Positions 1 through 6,387 of a stretch of DNA of 12,260 nt are shown here, piece by piece; the first letter of the stretch is position 1, and each line of letters begins with the position of its first letter. Below the pieces are notes generated by a model, which had not been told where the DNA came from, did not search any database, and worked only from the letters and a program-made list of their open reading frames with translations. The translations under genes were made by a program, and so were the position numbers. Source of the stretch: Christensenella sp. UBA4263 (GTDB lineage: Bacteria > Bacillota > Clostridia > Christensenellales > Aristaeellaceae); the NCBI GenBank assembly GCA_002395225.1, contig DGWH01000097.1:1-12260 (forward strand), read 5' to 3'.

Positions 1-540
1 CCTGCCCTGACCTGGAGCCGGGATCTGGAGGACTGGCACGAATTCATCCGCCGGGCGCCAGAGGCATACGAGGCCTGGATCGATCAGGTCTCGCGGGAGT
101 GCGAAGTGCTGGAACTGCGAATCCTCCCGGAGGCGGCAGCCCAGGGCAGGCCGGTCTTCGTGGACACCAACATCTCGCTGGAAACCCTGCGGGAGATCGC
201 CGCTCCCGGCCATGTGCTGATCATGCTGGCTGACCCGGAGATCTCCGTGCGCCGCTTCTTTGAGCGCCCGGACCGGGAGAAGCAGTTCCTATACCGCCTG
301 ATCCTGGAGGAGCCGGACCCGAAGGCAGCCATAGAGAACTATCGGCAGGGACTTGCACGAATCAACTCCCGGGAGCGGTATGCGCGCTTCCTGCATTCCG
401 GCTTCCCGGTCATCCTTCGGGATGAGAGCCGGCGTGTGGAGGAGACGCTGGCGCTGGTGGAGAGAACGTTTGGACTGAGACAAGCCGCCTGCATTTTCCT
501 GAATCCAGATCAGGAAGGAGCCCGCAACGATGTGCGATAA
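1..540 (+). CDS. P-loop kinase-like ATP-binding protein, C-terminal part (5' end outside window)
   Basis: The frame is open from the first base, so this is the last 179 residues of a longer protein. The N-terminal P-loop lies left of the window. Visible blocks are SRDLEDWHEFIRR near the start, VFVDTNISLETLREI, then LIMLADPEISVRRFFERPDR and EKQFLYRLILEEPDP, and a C-terminal VEETLALVERTFGL helix. These match my memory of small AAA/shikimate-kinase-like ATP-binding proteins of Clostridia; the substrate is unknown. The P-loop assignment comes from a second partial copy at 9394, which carries the matching N-terminus and the same SRDLEDxH block. The stop codon overlaps the ATG of the phosphatase relic (ATGTGCGATAA), so the two were probably co-transcribed and translationally coupled. 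The family call is fairly secure; the biochemical role is not. Confidence 0.7.
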   Translation, partial: PALTWSRDLEDWHEFIRRAPEAYEAWIDQVSRECEVLELRILPEAAAQGRPVFVDTNISLETLREIAAPGHVLIMLADPEISVRRFFERPDREKQFLYRLILEEPDPKAAIENYRQGLARINSRERYARFLHSGFPVILRDESRRVEETLALVERTFGLRQAACIFLNPDQEGARNDVR

Positions 541-746
541 TATTGAAGCCACGCAAAGCTATCAACGCCTGCTCTCCTCAACAACCAACACCAGGGATTT
601 GGGCGGGTTTCCAATCTCAGCAGGAAGATTGGACGCAGCGGAACAGAATCTGGCGCAGCGACGCGCCTGTTGTGTACTGCGAAACGGATGAACAGCGGCT
701 GAAGAGACTGAATATCACCACCATCATTGACCTGCGGGACACAACA
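530..746 (+). pseudogene. Tyrosine/serine protein phosphatase-like N-terminal remnant (Y_phosphatase3 type), frameshifted and truncated
   Basis: An ATG at 530, inside the stop region of the kinase-like gene, opens a frame reading NTRDLGGFPISAG. It then loses homology and stops at 690-692. The next frame continues with WTQRNRIWRSDAP and LNITTIIDLRDTT. Together these are the N-terminal hallmarks of the Y_phosphatase3 family (N-x-RDLGG, R-S-D, TxIDLR). One indel around 624-630 therefore broke the gene. Homology ends near 746, before the catalytic HCxxGKDRT loop, which is absent. The remaining frame runs uninterrupted into the DUF4003 gene. The relic cannot be an active phosphatase. I infer that a deletion removed its 3' two-thirds and joined it to the DUF4003 leader. 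Confidence 0.65.
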
Positions 747-773
747 AGACAGAAAAAAAGGGGGACAAAGGAA

Positions 774-1775
774 ATGAAACAATCACTACAGGAGAGATGC
801 GAAGCTCAGATTCGGAATGAGACAGCCATGCGGAGAGTAGCGAAAATTGAGCATGAGGCAGTTCTGAAACTCTGCGCCATGATGCATGTCAATGCGGGGC
901 GTGAGGTCAATCCGGAGCACATGAAGGAATGCAACAGCATTCTGAAGAGCCGGGCAGGCGTGTTTTCGAACTTTCGTGGGACATTACAGCGTGTTGTGGT
1001 GGCAAAGATGGCGATTGTGGATGACCCAGAAGCCTTCATTGACGGTGTGATGGACGTCTACGAGAAACTGAAGGCGGGCCGTAAGCTGCCGGGCGAGATG
1101 CTTGCCATGGCCGCAACGACTATCGTTGAGAACTGTCCGGCAGAGCAGCGCTCTGAGGTGGTGGAAAAAACACGTGAAACATACGCAAAGCTGAAGGAGA
1201 AGCATCCTTTCCTGACAGATGAAAGCGACATGTCGCTGATTGCGCTCATGATCATGGCAGGTAAAAATCCGAAGCAGGCGGCTGAAGAAGCAGAAGGATT
1301 ATTCCAGACAATGAAGAAAGATTATAAAATCAGCTCGGATGTAGCCCAATCAGTTGCCATGGTGCTTTCGCTTTCTGACAAGCCGGTGCAGCAGAAGCTT
1401 GAGGGGTTCTTCAGCCTGTACGAGGCATGCAAAAACGCAAAGCACGCGACTGCCCGGGACAAGGCGATGGTGATTTACTCCGCCTTTGCGGATGTAGAAT
1501 GCGATATGAATGAAACGGTGGAGGCCATTGGTGAAGTGGATGACTGGCTGAAGGGACAGAAAGGTTATGGCGCATTCTCTCTCGGAACGAGTGAACGCCG
1601 ACTGTTTGCAACATCGATTGTTCTTGAGAATATGCGGGCAGTAAACTCGGCTGCGTCATCAAGTGTAACGAATGCGATTTCACAGGCCATTATTGAAGAA
1701 CTTGTGTTAATTCTGGTAATGATCATCCTTACAGGTATCATTGTCAGTACGAACGTGACAAGTTCGCTTGTTTGA
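774..1775 (+). CDS. DUF4003 family protein with C-terminal membrane segment
   Basis: A 333-residue, mostly helical protein. Signatures that I recognise from DUF4003 are GVFSNFRG (residues 62-69), HPFLTDESDMSLIALMIM (144-161) and KGYGAFSLGTSERRLFATSIVL (263-284). Repeated helix pairs such as DDPEAFIDGVMDVYEKLK, typical of this family's repetitive architecture, lie between them. Residues about 306-324 form one hydrophobic segment (VLILVMIILTGIIV), so it may be tail-anchored. No enzymatic role is known for the family. I choose the ATG at 774 because GGGGACAAAGGA sits just upstream and the homology begins there. An in-frame TTG at 543 would add 77 residues that are phosphatase debris read in frame. 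The gene stands alone, with 37 bp to the next gene. Confidence 0.8.
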   Translation: MKQSLQERCEAQIRNETAMRRVAKIEHEAVLKLCAMMHVNAGREVNPEHMKECNSILKSRAGVFSNFRGTLQRVVVAKMAIVDDPEAFIDGVMDVYEKLKAGRKLPGEMLAMAATTIVENCPAEQRSEVVEKTRETYAKLKEKHPFLTDESDMSLIALMIMAGKNPKQAAEEAEGLFQTMKKDYKISSDVAQSVAMVLSLSDKPVQQKLEGFFSLYEACKNAKHATARDKAMVIYSAFADVECDMNETVEAIGEVDDWLKGQKGYGAFSLGTSERRLFATSIVLENMRAVNSAASSSVTNAISQAIIEELVLILVMIILTGIIVSTNVTSSLV

Positions 1776-1812
1776 ACCTGCAGGAAAATAAAAGAACAGC
1801 GAGGTATTCAAT

Positions 1813-2799
1813 ATGAAACGGATTCTGGTGATTCTGACAATACTTGCCCTGTTGATGAGCTTTTCCGTCACTTGCGCGGAGAACGCCTCTTCGGTAACGC
1901 CTTGGACTACAAGGCTCACTGCCCGCTTTGCCACAGTGGAGGAGGGAAAGCAGCTGATGCGCACACGGACGCTGTTCCATGAGCAGATCAGCGAAACCAT
2001 GCTGCCTTTCTTTCTCCAGAAAAAAGGCGGTACCCTGGATGAATACATCGAGTATTCCGCGGAGCAGGTCATGGAATTTACCCCGGAAGACGAGCAACGA
2101 GTAAACGATACACTGACCTGGTTGCAGGACCATCTGGAAAAGCATGGCCTGCAACTGCCGGATCCGGGAAAGCTGACTTTTGTCAAATCCACCGGTCAGG
2201 AAGCTGTCGGCGCTGCCGGATATACCAGCGAGGGGACCATCTTCCTGGGCTGGTTTACCTTTTCGCCGGAGTACTATACAAATGATATGTTCCGGGAGAT
2301 TGTCATCCACGAGATTTCCCACTGCATTTCCAGGTTATACCCCGAATACCGCCAGGCGCTGTATTCCCTGATCCATTTTAATGTACTGGACGAGGATATT
2401 GAGGTACCGGCAGAGATCCGGGAACAGATCATCGCCAATCCGGATGTGGAGCACCATAACAGTTATGCCACATTCACCATTGGCGAAGAGAAGAAGGACT
2501 GCTATCTTGTTTTCCTGACGGACAGTGTTTTCGAAAAGCCCGGAGACAACTTCTTCAGCGAAATGTATTCCGGAATTGTTCCGCTGGACGGGTCGGAAAT
2601 CTACCGGGCAGACGAGGTTGAGGACTTCTGGGACATTGTGGGCAGGAACACGGATTATGTCGAGGACCCGGAAGAAGTGATGGCTACAAATCTCGCTTTT
2701 GCCATCACGCATTTGGATGACGGGTATGAAAGCTTCCCTAGTCCGGAGATCCTGGATGGAATCATTGAATATCTAAAGGAAAGCCCAGCAGGTTTATAA
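1813..2799 (+). CDS. Exported HEXXH-type zinc metallopeptidase-like protein
   Basis: A 328-residue protein with a clear Sec signal peptide (MKRILVILTILALLMSFSVTCAE, hydrophobic core about 4-18, likely cleaved near 22). The mature part holds HEISH at residues 166-170, a gluzincin-style HEXXH zinc site preceded by MFREIVI. About 115 residues later comes TDYVEDPEEVMATNLAFAI (280-298), where Glu287 is in the usual context for the third zinc ligand (EDPEEVMA). This is inferred from motifs only; I do not recognise a named family. The substrate is unknown; the protein would act outside the membrane or in the wall. A Cys at position 21 follows V-T, not a lipobox, so a lipoprotein is unlikely. The start is supported by GAGG about 9 bases upstream of ATG 1813. 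Confidence 0.65.
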   Translation: MKRILVILTILALLMSFSVTCAENASSVTPWTTRLTARFATVEEGKQLMRTRTLFHEQISETMLPFFLQKKGGTLDEYIEYSAEQVMEFTPEDEQRVNDTLTWLQDHLEKHGLQLPDPGKLTFVKSTGQEAVGAAGYTSEGTIFLGWFTFSPEYYTNDMFREIVIHEISHCISRLYPEYRQALYSLIHFNVLDEDIEVPAEIREQIIANPDVEHHNSYATFTIGEEKKDCYLVFLTDSVFEKPGDNFFSEMYSGIVPLDGSEIYRADEVEDFWDIVGRNTDYVEDPEEVMATNLAFAITHLDDGYESFPSPEILDGIIEYLKESPAGL

Positions 2800-2896
2800 T
2801 ATACGATCAAATTCTGAGATCGGTTTCACGCAGAAACAAAATCAAGTACGACCATCGAGTACGATAGAGAAAAAAGGATATATTATCTTTTGAAAG

Positions 2897-3250
2897 GTGA
2901 TTCGAAAAAATCAGGACGCTGTGATCGTCTCCGTGTTCGTGCTCTTGCTGCCCAAGACGGTGTTTACGGTGTTCCTGTTCATCGTCATACTGGGCTTGAC
3001 CGGCGATGCTACTGTAACGCCCACCTCGGAGATCGTGTCCCGGCGGTTCGGGCCGGAGAGCCTGGGCTTCCTGTTCGGCATCACCTTCGTGGGCCATCAG
3101 ATCGGCGGGTTTATCAGTTCCTGGCTGGGCGGAGTATTCATCTCACAGAGTGGTAACTATCAGGCGATCTGGATGTTCGACATCGCGCTGTGTGCCCTTG
3201 CCTCAGCGGCAAGCTATGGCATCCAAAGGAAGGTTACAAGGCTGAACTGA
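2897..3250 (+). pseudogene. MFS transporter C-terminal stub (oxalate/formate antiporter-like)
   Basis: The frame encodes about 117 residues that read as the last three transmembrane helices of a 12-TM major facilitator. A hydrophobic stretch around VFTVFLFIVILGLTGDATV is followed by the loop EIVSRRFGPESLGFLFGI, HQIGGFISSWLGGVF, and a final helix IWMFDIALCALASAASYGI. The FGPExLGxLFGxxFxxHQIGGFxSxWLGG signature is typical of OFA-type and related MFS carriers. Roughly the first 280 residues are missing. The sequence upstream of 2897 is A+T-rich and non-coding, and the GTG at 2897 has only a fair GAAAGG nearby. The stub is visibly more G+C-rich, with different codon choice (CTG, GTG, GTC) from its flanks. 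That suggests a separate origin and a clean 5' deletion. It is very unlikely to be a functional carrier. Confidence 0.7.
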
Positions 3251-3548
3251 GAACTCTGCAAAGGGGAGGGCGCTGTTGGACCGGAGGAACGAACCGCGTG
3301 GAAACGCAATAATGCGAAAGAGAATTCAGCTGGCGGTAACGGCCAGCCTGCTTTGGAAGCCGCAGACGCTTGACGTATGACATCATCCGCTCGATTGTGG
3401 TGTTTTGGGTTGCGATGCGCAATGAGAGCAGCCGGTCAGCCGGAAGGGCTGGCGGAATGTCTTCAAGCCGTTCCCAGTACAGGAGATCATGCGACATAGT
3501 AAAACCGATCATATCCAAGGGGCTGTTGCGCGGCAAGCAAAATAGCAG
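3234..3548 (-). other. Unassigned minus-strand open frame, possible gene relic
   Basis: In the 350 bp between the MFS stub and the ATPase promoter, the minus strand has one open frame. It reads DMIGFTMSHDLLYWERLEDIPPALPADRLLSLRIATQNTTIERMMSYVKRLRLPKQ. The first 65 or so residues look protein-like (regular helices, plausible codon use), while the end (about 3234-3320) looks random. The frame begins just after a stop at about 3566-3568 and has no ribosome binding site before its TTG or ATG. I do not recognise a family. It may be an internal fragment of a lost gene or chance. The + strand here also contains a small hairpin (GCTGGC 3329-3334 with GCCAGC 3342-3347). Nothing else is evident in this gap. 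Confidence 0.25.
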
Positions 3549-3573
3549 CAGAACAGGAAATGTGAACCATAGT

Positions 3574-3612
3574 TATTCCCCAATCTCAAAGATTTTTTGA
3601 CTTTGGGGAATA
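3574..3612. promoter_or_regulatory. TTCCCCAA/TTGGGGAA dyad overlapping the ATPase promoter
   Basis: TATTCCCCAA at 3574-3583 is the perfect reverse complement of TTGGGGAATA at 3603-3612, separated by 19 bases. Inside the spacer, TCAAA (3586-3590) also pairs with TTTGA (3596-3600). The right arm lies in the promoter spacer and the left arm just upstream of the -35, so a bound protein would block RNA polymerase. The same octamers, with the same 35-base outer span, recur at the gene's 3' end. I read it as an operator or a terminal repeat of the ATPase unit. Confidence 0.6.
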
Positions 3613-3625
3613 GCCGCTGTATAAT
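3597..3625 (+). promoter_or_regulatory. Sigma-A promoter for the AAA/DUF4143 ATPase
   Basis: TTGACT at 3597-3602 and TATAAT at 3620-3625 are separated by exactly 17 bases. The predicted transcript start near 3632 leaves only about 20 bases before the TTG start codon at 3654, enough for the GAGGAGG ribosome binding site at about 3639-3645. The right arm of the dyad occupies part of the spacer. Confidence 0.75.
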
Positions 3626-3653
3626 GATGCCATCCGGAGAGGAGGGCTTCACC

Positions 3654-4871
3654 TTGAAATTGATCTTTCGATCTGCATATCTTGAAGGGATAGCTTCGCT
3701 GGCGCAGACGCCGGATATTAAAGTCATCACCGGTGTCCGGCGGTCAGGCAAATCAAAACTGATGGAAGCGTTTTCGGAGCAGCTGAAACAAGCGGATTCC
3801 GACGCAAACGTCATTCATATCAACTACAATTTGACGGAGTTTGAGAGCCTGCTGGAGTACCACTCACTGGAGCAGTATATCGAAGCGCGATATCAGCCGG
3901 GAAAGAACAATTATGTACTGATCGATGAAGTACAGATGTGTCCTTCCTTCGAAAAGGCCATCAACAGCCTGCACGCGAAAGAGAAATATGACATCTGGGT
4001 GACCGGTTCAAATGCCTTTCTGCAGAGCAGTGACCTGGCCACGCTCTTCGTGGGAAGGACCTATGAGGTGCATATCTTTCCCTTCTCATTCAGCGAATAC
4101 CTTGCCTATTATCCGGCTGATAATTTGTATGGAAGTCTGAGCAGTTACATCCGCGAAGGCGGCATGGCTGGATCCTATCTGTACAGGAACGAGGCACAGA
4201 AATATCGGTACATCAACACAGAAGTCCTGAACGCGCTGATCGTCCGGGACATCATAACCAAATATCATTTCCGGAACGAGCCGCTGCTCCATGAACTGAT
4301 CGACTTTCTGATGGACAACATCGGCAATGTGACATCTGTCCGCACTATCGCCGACACACTGGCCTCAGGCAAAAATAGAGCCGATCACAAAACCATCGGA
4401 AAGTACATTGATGCGCTCTGCAAAGCCTTCGCGTTTTACCGCATCCGCCGTTATGACATCCGGGGGAAACGATACCTCCGGTCCGAGGACAAATACTATC
4501 TGGCAGATCACAGTTTTCGCTTTGCCCGGCTCGGCACAAAGAACATGGACTACGGCCGGGTGCTGGAGAACATCGTCGCCGTGGAACTGCTTCGGCGGGG
4601 TTATGAGGTGTATGTAGGCGTCCTGTATCAGAAGGAAATCGACTTCGTGGCGATTCGCCAGGGAAAAAAGCTGTACATCCAGGTTGCCAACGACATCTCA
4701 TCTCCTGATACTTTCCAGCGGGAGATTGACCCTCTGCTGAGAATCCGGGATGCCTATCCCAAACTGCTGATCGCCCGTATATACCAGCCTGCCTGGCAGC
4801 ACGAGGGCATCCGGATCATTGATGCTGCCGAGTGGCTGACGGACACTGTTCCCCAAAGTGAAGAATTGTGA
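3654..4871 (+). CDS. AAA-family ATPase with C-terminal DUF4143 domain
   Basis: A 405-residue protein with the standard AAA_14 plus DUF4143 layout. Walker A is GVRRSGKS at residues 27-34, Walker B YVLIDEVQ at 87-94 (Asp91, Glu92), and the sensor-like TGSN at 117-120. The VGRTYEVHIFPFSFSEYL segment at 133-150 is characteristic of the family. The C-terminal part contains VLENIVAVELLRRGYEVYVG, then EIDFVAI and LYIQVA, an E...EID...QVA pattern like a PD-(D/E)XK nuclease fold in which the usual Lys is Gln/Val. Family members are abundant in anaerobes and of unknown function. The start is TTG 3654 because GAGGAGG lies 8 bases upstream and the promoter's transcription start falls after the alternative TTG at 3597. 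Length is normal. Matching dyads bracket the gene, and the second overlaps its last codons. Confidence 0.9.
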   Translation: MKLIFRSAYLEGIASLAQTPDIKVITGVRRSGKSKLMEAFSEQLKQADSDANVIHINYNLTEFESLLEYHSLEQYIEARYQPGKNNYVLIDEVQMCPSFEKAINSLHAKEKYDIWVTGSNAFLQSSDLATLFVGRTYEVHIFPFSFSEYLAYYPADNLYGSLSSYIREGGMAGSYLYRNEAQKYRYINTEVLNALIVRDIITKYHFRNEPLLHELIDFLMDNIGNVTSVRTIADTLASGKNRADHKTIGKYIDALCKAFAFYRIRRYDIRGKRYLRSEDKYYLADHSFRFARLGTKNMDYGRVLENIVAVELLRRGYEVYVGVLYQKEIDFVAIRQGKKLYIQVANDISSPDTFQREIDPLLRIRDAYPKLLIARIYQPAWQHEGIRIIDAAEWLTDTVPQSEEL

Positions 4872-4888
4872 GTTTTTGGGGAACAGTG
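4844..4888. repeat. Inverted repeat spanning the ATPase stop codon
   Basis: CACTGTTCCCCAAA at 4844-4857 is the perfect reverse complement of TTTGGGGAACAGTG at 4875-4888, with a 17-base loop that contains the TGA stop (4869-4871). TTCCCCAA (4849-4856) and TTGGGGAA (4876-4883) have the same 35-base outer span as in the dyad at 3574-3612. As RNA this would be a strong hairpin but without a T-run. As DNA it looks like a second binding site or the right end of a cassette. Confidence 0.65.
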
Positions 4889-4925
4889 AGCAAATGAGAT
4901 CGGAGTTTGAACTGATGTATATTGA

Positions 4926-5219
4926 CCGCAGCGGGGCTGTGGAAGAAGCTTTGCTGACAGGGAGACAGAAAAAGTCTACAATCAGGCTTTCTCCCGGAAG
5001 CTCCCGCAATCCATTCAATCGGTCGCATTAAGGAAACTGATCATGATTGACAAAGCAGGATGCCTGGAGGATCTGCGTGTCCCGCCTGCCAACCGTCTGG
5101 AAAAGCTGGATGGTAACCGAAAAGGACAAACCAGCATAAGGATCTATGATCAGTACCGAATCTGCTTTCGTATCGAAGGAAACAACTTCTTTGATGTGGA
5201 GATTGTCGATTATCACTGA
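4926..5219 (+). pseudogene. higB: HigB/RelE-type toxin frame lacking a start codon
   Basis: The frame reads RSFADRETEKVYNQAFSRK from about 4944, then NRLEKLDGNRKGQTSIRI, YDQYRICFRIEG and a terminal DVEIVDYH. This is a textbook HigB (plasmid maintenance killer) toxin, an mRNA-cleaving partner of HigA. It lies 27 bp upstream of higA in the usual order. Family members begin M-I-R/K-SFAD; here the codons before RSFAD are Cys-Gly (TGTGGA). Going back to the in-frame stop at 4923 there is no ATG, GTG, TTG or CTG. The first in-frame ATG (5043) would drop about the first third of the protein. The homology starts only about 55 bases after the ATPase-linked inverted repeat, so insertion of that unit may have removed the toxin's start and promoter. 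Everything downstream of the start is intact, so inactivation looks recent. Confidence 0.75.
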
Positions 5220-5246
5220 CCGAATTGTTGGAAAGGAGGAAACGTC

Positions 5247-5549
5247 ATGAATAATCGCATTCCAACCCATGCGATGGACGAAATTCTCAAGGAAGAATTC
5301 ATGATTCCATTGAATCTCACCGCCTATAAGCTTGCGCACAGTATTCATGTGCCGACTTCCAGAATTCAGGATATTCTCCATAACAGGAGAACGATCACTG
5401 CCGATACTTTCATCAGGTTGGGTCGCTTTTTCGGTGTATCTGACTGTTACTTCCTGGATATGCAGAATGATATCGAGATTCGGGAACTGATCGAAAAGCT
5501 GGATGGAGATATCACTACGATCAAGCCCTACGCAGCTACTGCCATATGA
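5247..5549 (+). CDS. higA: HigA-family antitoxin, XRE-type HTH
   Basis: A 100-residue HigA antitoxin. It starts NNRIPTHAMDEILKEEFM and continues with a helix-turn-helix segment, LNLTAYKLAHSIHVPTSRIQ (about residues 23-42). The DILHNRRTITADTFIRLGRFF block (about 43-63) is highly characteristic of the family, as is YFLDMQNDIEIRE (about 69-81). HigA neutralises HigB by direct binding and represses the operon from its own promoter. The ATG at 5247 is preceded by GGAAAGGAGGAAACGTC, an excellent ribosome binding site. The expected partner directly upstream has no usable start, so this antitoxin may now be an orphan. It may be transcribed from the ATPase promoter, since no separate promoter is obvious. 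Confidence 0.92.
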   Translation: MNNRIPTHAMDEILKEEFMIPLNLTAYKLAHSIHVPTSRIQDILHNRRTITADTFIRLGRFFGVSDCYFLDMQNDIEIRELIEKLDGDITTIKPYAATAI

Positions 5550-5663
5550 GTGTGGCAACAATTTGGCAACAGAAAACCTGATAGCCCAAAGTCCTATAAG
5601 GCTTTGCCTTCGGCCTGAAAGTGAATCAAACGTAACAAAGTCAACTTCAAAACAGCACCGAAC

Positions 5664-5712
5664 CCCTGTGCCTGCTGGTATCAAAAGTCAGCAGATACAG
5701 GGCGATTTTTTT
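5664..5712 (+). terminator. Rho-independent terminator after higA
   Basis: CCCTGT (5664-5669) pairs with ACAGGG (5697-5702), and CTGCTG (5672-5677) pairs with CAGCAG (5689-5694), with a 2x2 internal mismatch and an 11-base loop. Seven T residues follow at 5706-5712. It closes the ATPase-higBA block about 115 bp after the higA stop. The rest of 5550-5868 shows no supportable gene; an open frame across it (to 5724) lacks family signatures and contains this terminator. Confidence 0.8.
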
Positions 5713-5868
5713 AACGACAGCTGAACCGGGAGAGAACGTCTTTACACCCTATAACACAGAGCGAAGGTTCCGGTTTTCAGGAGCTTGAGGACATATTCTG
5801 TCGGCATTTTGCAAAATGACCCGCATTTGCCCCGCCTGCCTTCCAAAAAAATGAAGTATTAATCGTGC

Positions 5869-5924
5869 TTGACAAGTGACCTTTTTGTTTACTATAATTA
5901 GTGAACAAAAGGTCACTTTATAAT
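5869..5924 (+). promoter_or_regulatory. Strong promoter embedded in a long operator-like palindrome
   Basis: TTGACA (5869-5874) and TATAAT (5893-5898) are separated by 18 bases. The left arm AAGTGACCTTTTTGTTTACT (5874-5893) and the right arm AGTGAACAAAAGGTCACTT (5900-5918) are reverse complements except for one extra T and one substitution. They surround the -10 box. A second TATAAT lies at 5919-5924. The inner GTTTACT-ATAATT-AGTGAAC resembles operators of GntR/YtrA-type repressors that control ABC transporters. That fits the ABC ATPase relic downstream, but the regulator gene is not in the window. Confidence 0.7.
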
Positions 5925-6034
5925 GTGGGAAGAGCGCATGGACAGAGGTTATGCATAATCGAATAAGTTGATGATTGACTGATTGACATGCAAGAAAGAG
6001 CAGTCCTTGAGATCAGGCACCATTCCAAATCCTA

Positions 6035-6246
6035 TAGGAGGGGGAAAAAGCGGTGGACGATGTGTCTCCGTGGTGATGCCGGGGGATATCTTTGGTTTCA
6101 TCGGTCATAATGGTGCAGGCAAATCCACGACGATCTGTGCAGTAGTGGGAGTTTTGGACTTCACCGAAGGGATATCCGAATCGACGGTCATTCCGTTAAG
6201 GACGAGCCCATCACCTGCAAGCAGGTGACCGCTTACATTCCAGATT
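6035..6246 (+). pseudogene. ABC transporter ATP-binding subunit, N-terminal remnant in three frames
   Basis: Three adjoining frames together read as the first 70 or so residues of an ABC ATPase. KAVDDVS comes from frame 2 (6047-6067). VVMPGDIFGFIGHNGAGKSTT, ending in Walker A, and AVVGVLDFTEG come from frame 1 (about 6070-6170). DGHSVKDEPITCKQVTAYIPD comes from frame 3 (6183-6245). At least two indels separate them. After PD the homology stops; the signature LSGGQ and Walker B are absent. The wording resembles the antibiotic/bacitracin-type exporter ATPases found next to GntR-family regulators in Clostridia. The upstream promoter/operator is well preserved while the gene is dead. The following 6247-6387 contains no gene that I can support. 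Confidence 0.75.
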
Positions 6247-6387
6247 GTTGCGGCAGACGAGGCTCAAGCTGCATGGACACACCGGAAGTGCATCATGAGC
6301 AAGAAACTTGTCTGAGAGGAAGCACATTCACCATATACATTTAGACGCGTGGCTGCACAACAGCACGGCGTACGGAGAGGAGAACCT

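Noticed and set aside
543..773. Longer TTG start for the DUF4003 gene giving a 410-residue protein
   Set aside because: The extra 77 residues are phosphatase remnant sequence in frame by chance; ATG 774 has the ribosome binding site and the DUF4003 homology begins there.
1744..2322. 192-residue minus-strand ORF under the metallopeptidase-like gene
   Set aside because: No domain; the + strand has a signal peptide and HEXXH site with consistent codon use.
4895..5029. Short ORF starting MRSEFELMYIDRSG as a gene between the ATPase and higB
   Set aside because: No ribosome binding site, and it overlaps the HigB frame; its second half is HigB read out of frame.
5028..5684. 218-residue minus-strand ORF opposite higBA
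   Set aside because: Shadow of higB/higA codons; no motif, and it crosses the terminator.
5503..5724. 73-residue + strand ORF after higA
   Set aside because: No family match, weak composition, and it contains the rho-independent terminator hairpin and T-run.
6349..6387. GTG start at 6349 for the first GNAT
   Set aside because: It lies upstream of the GGAGAGGAG ribosome binding site and adds 13 residues not expected at a GNAT N-terminus.
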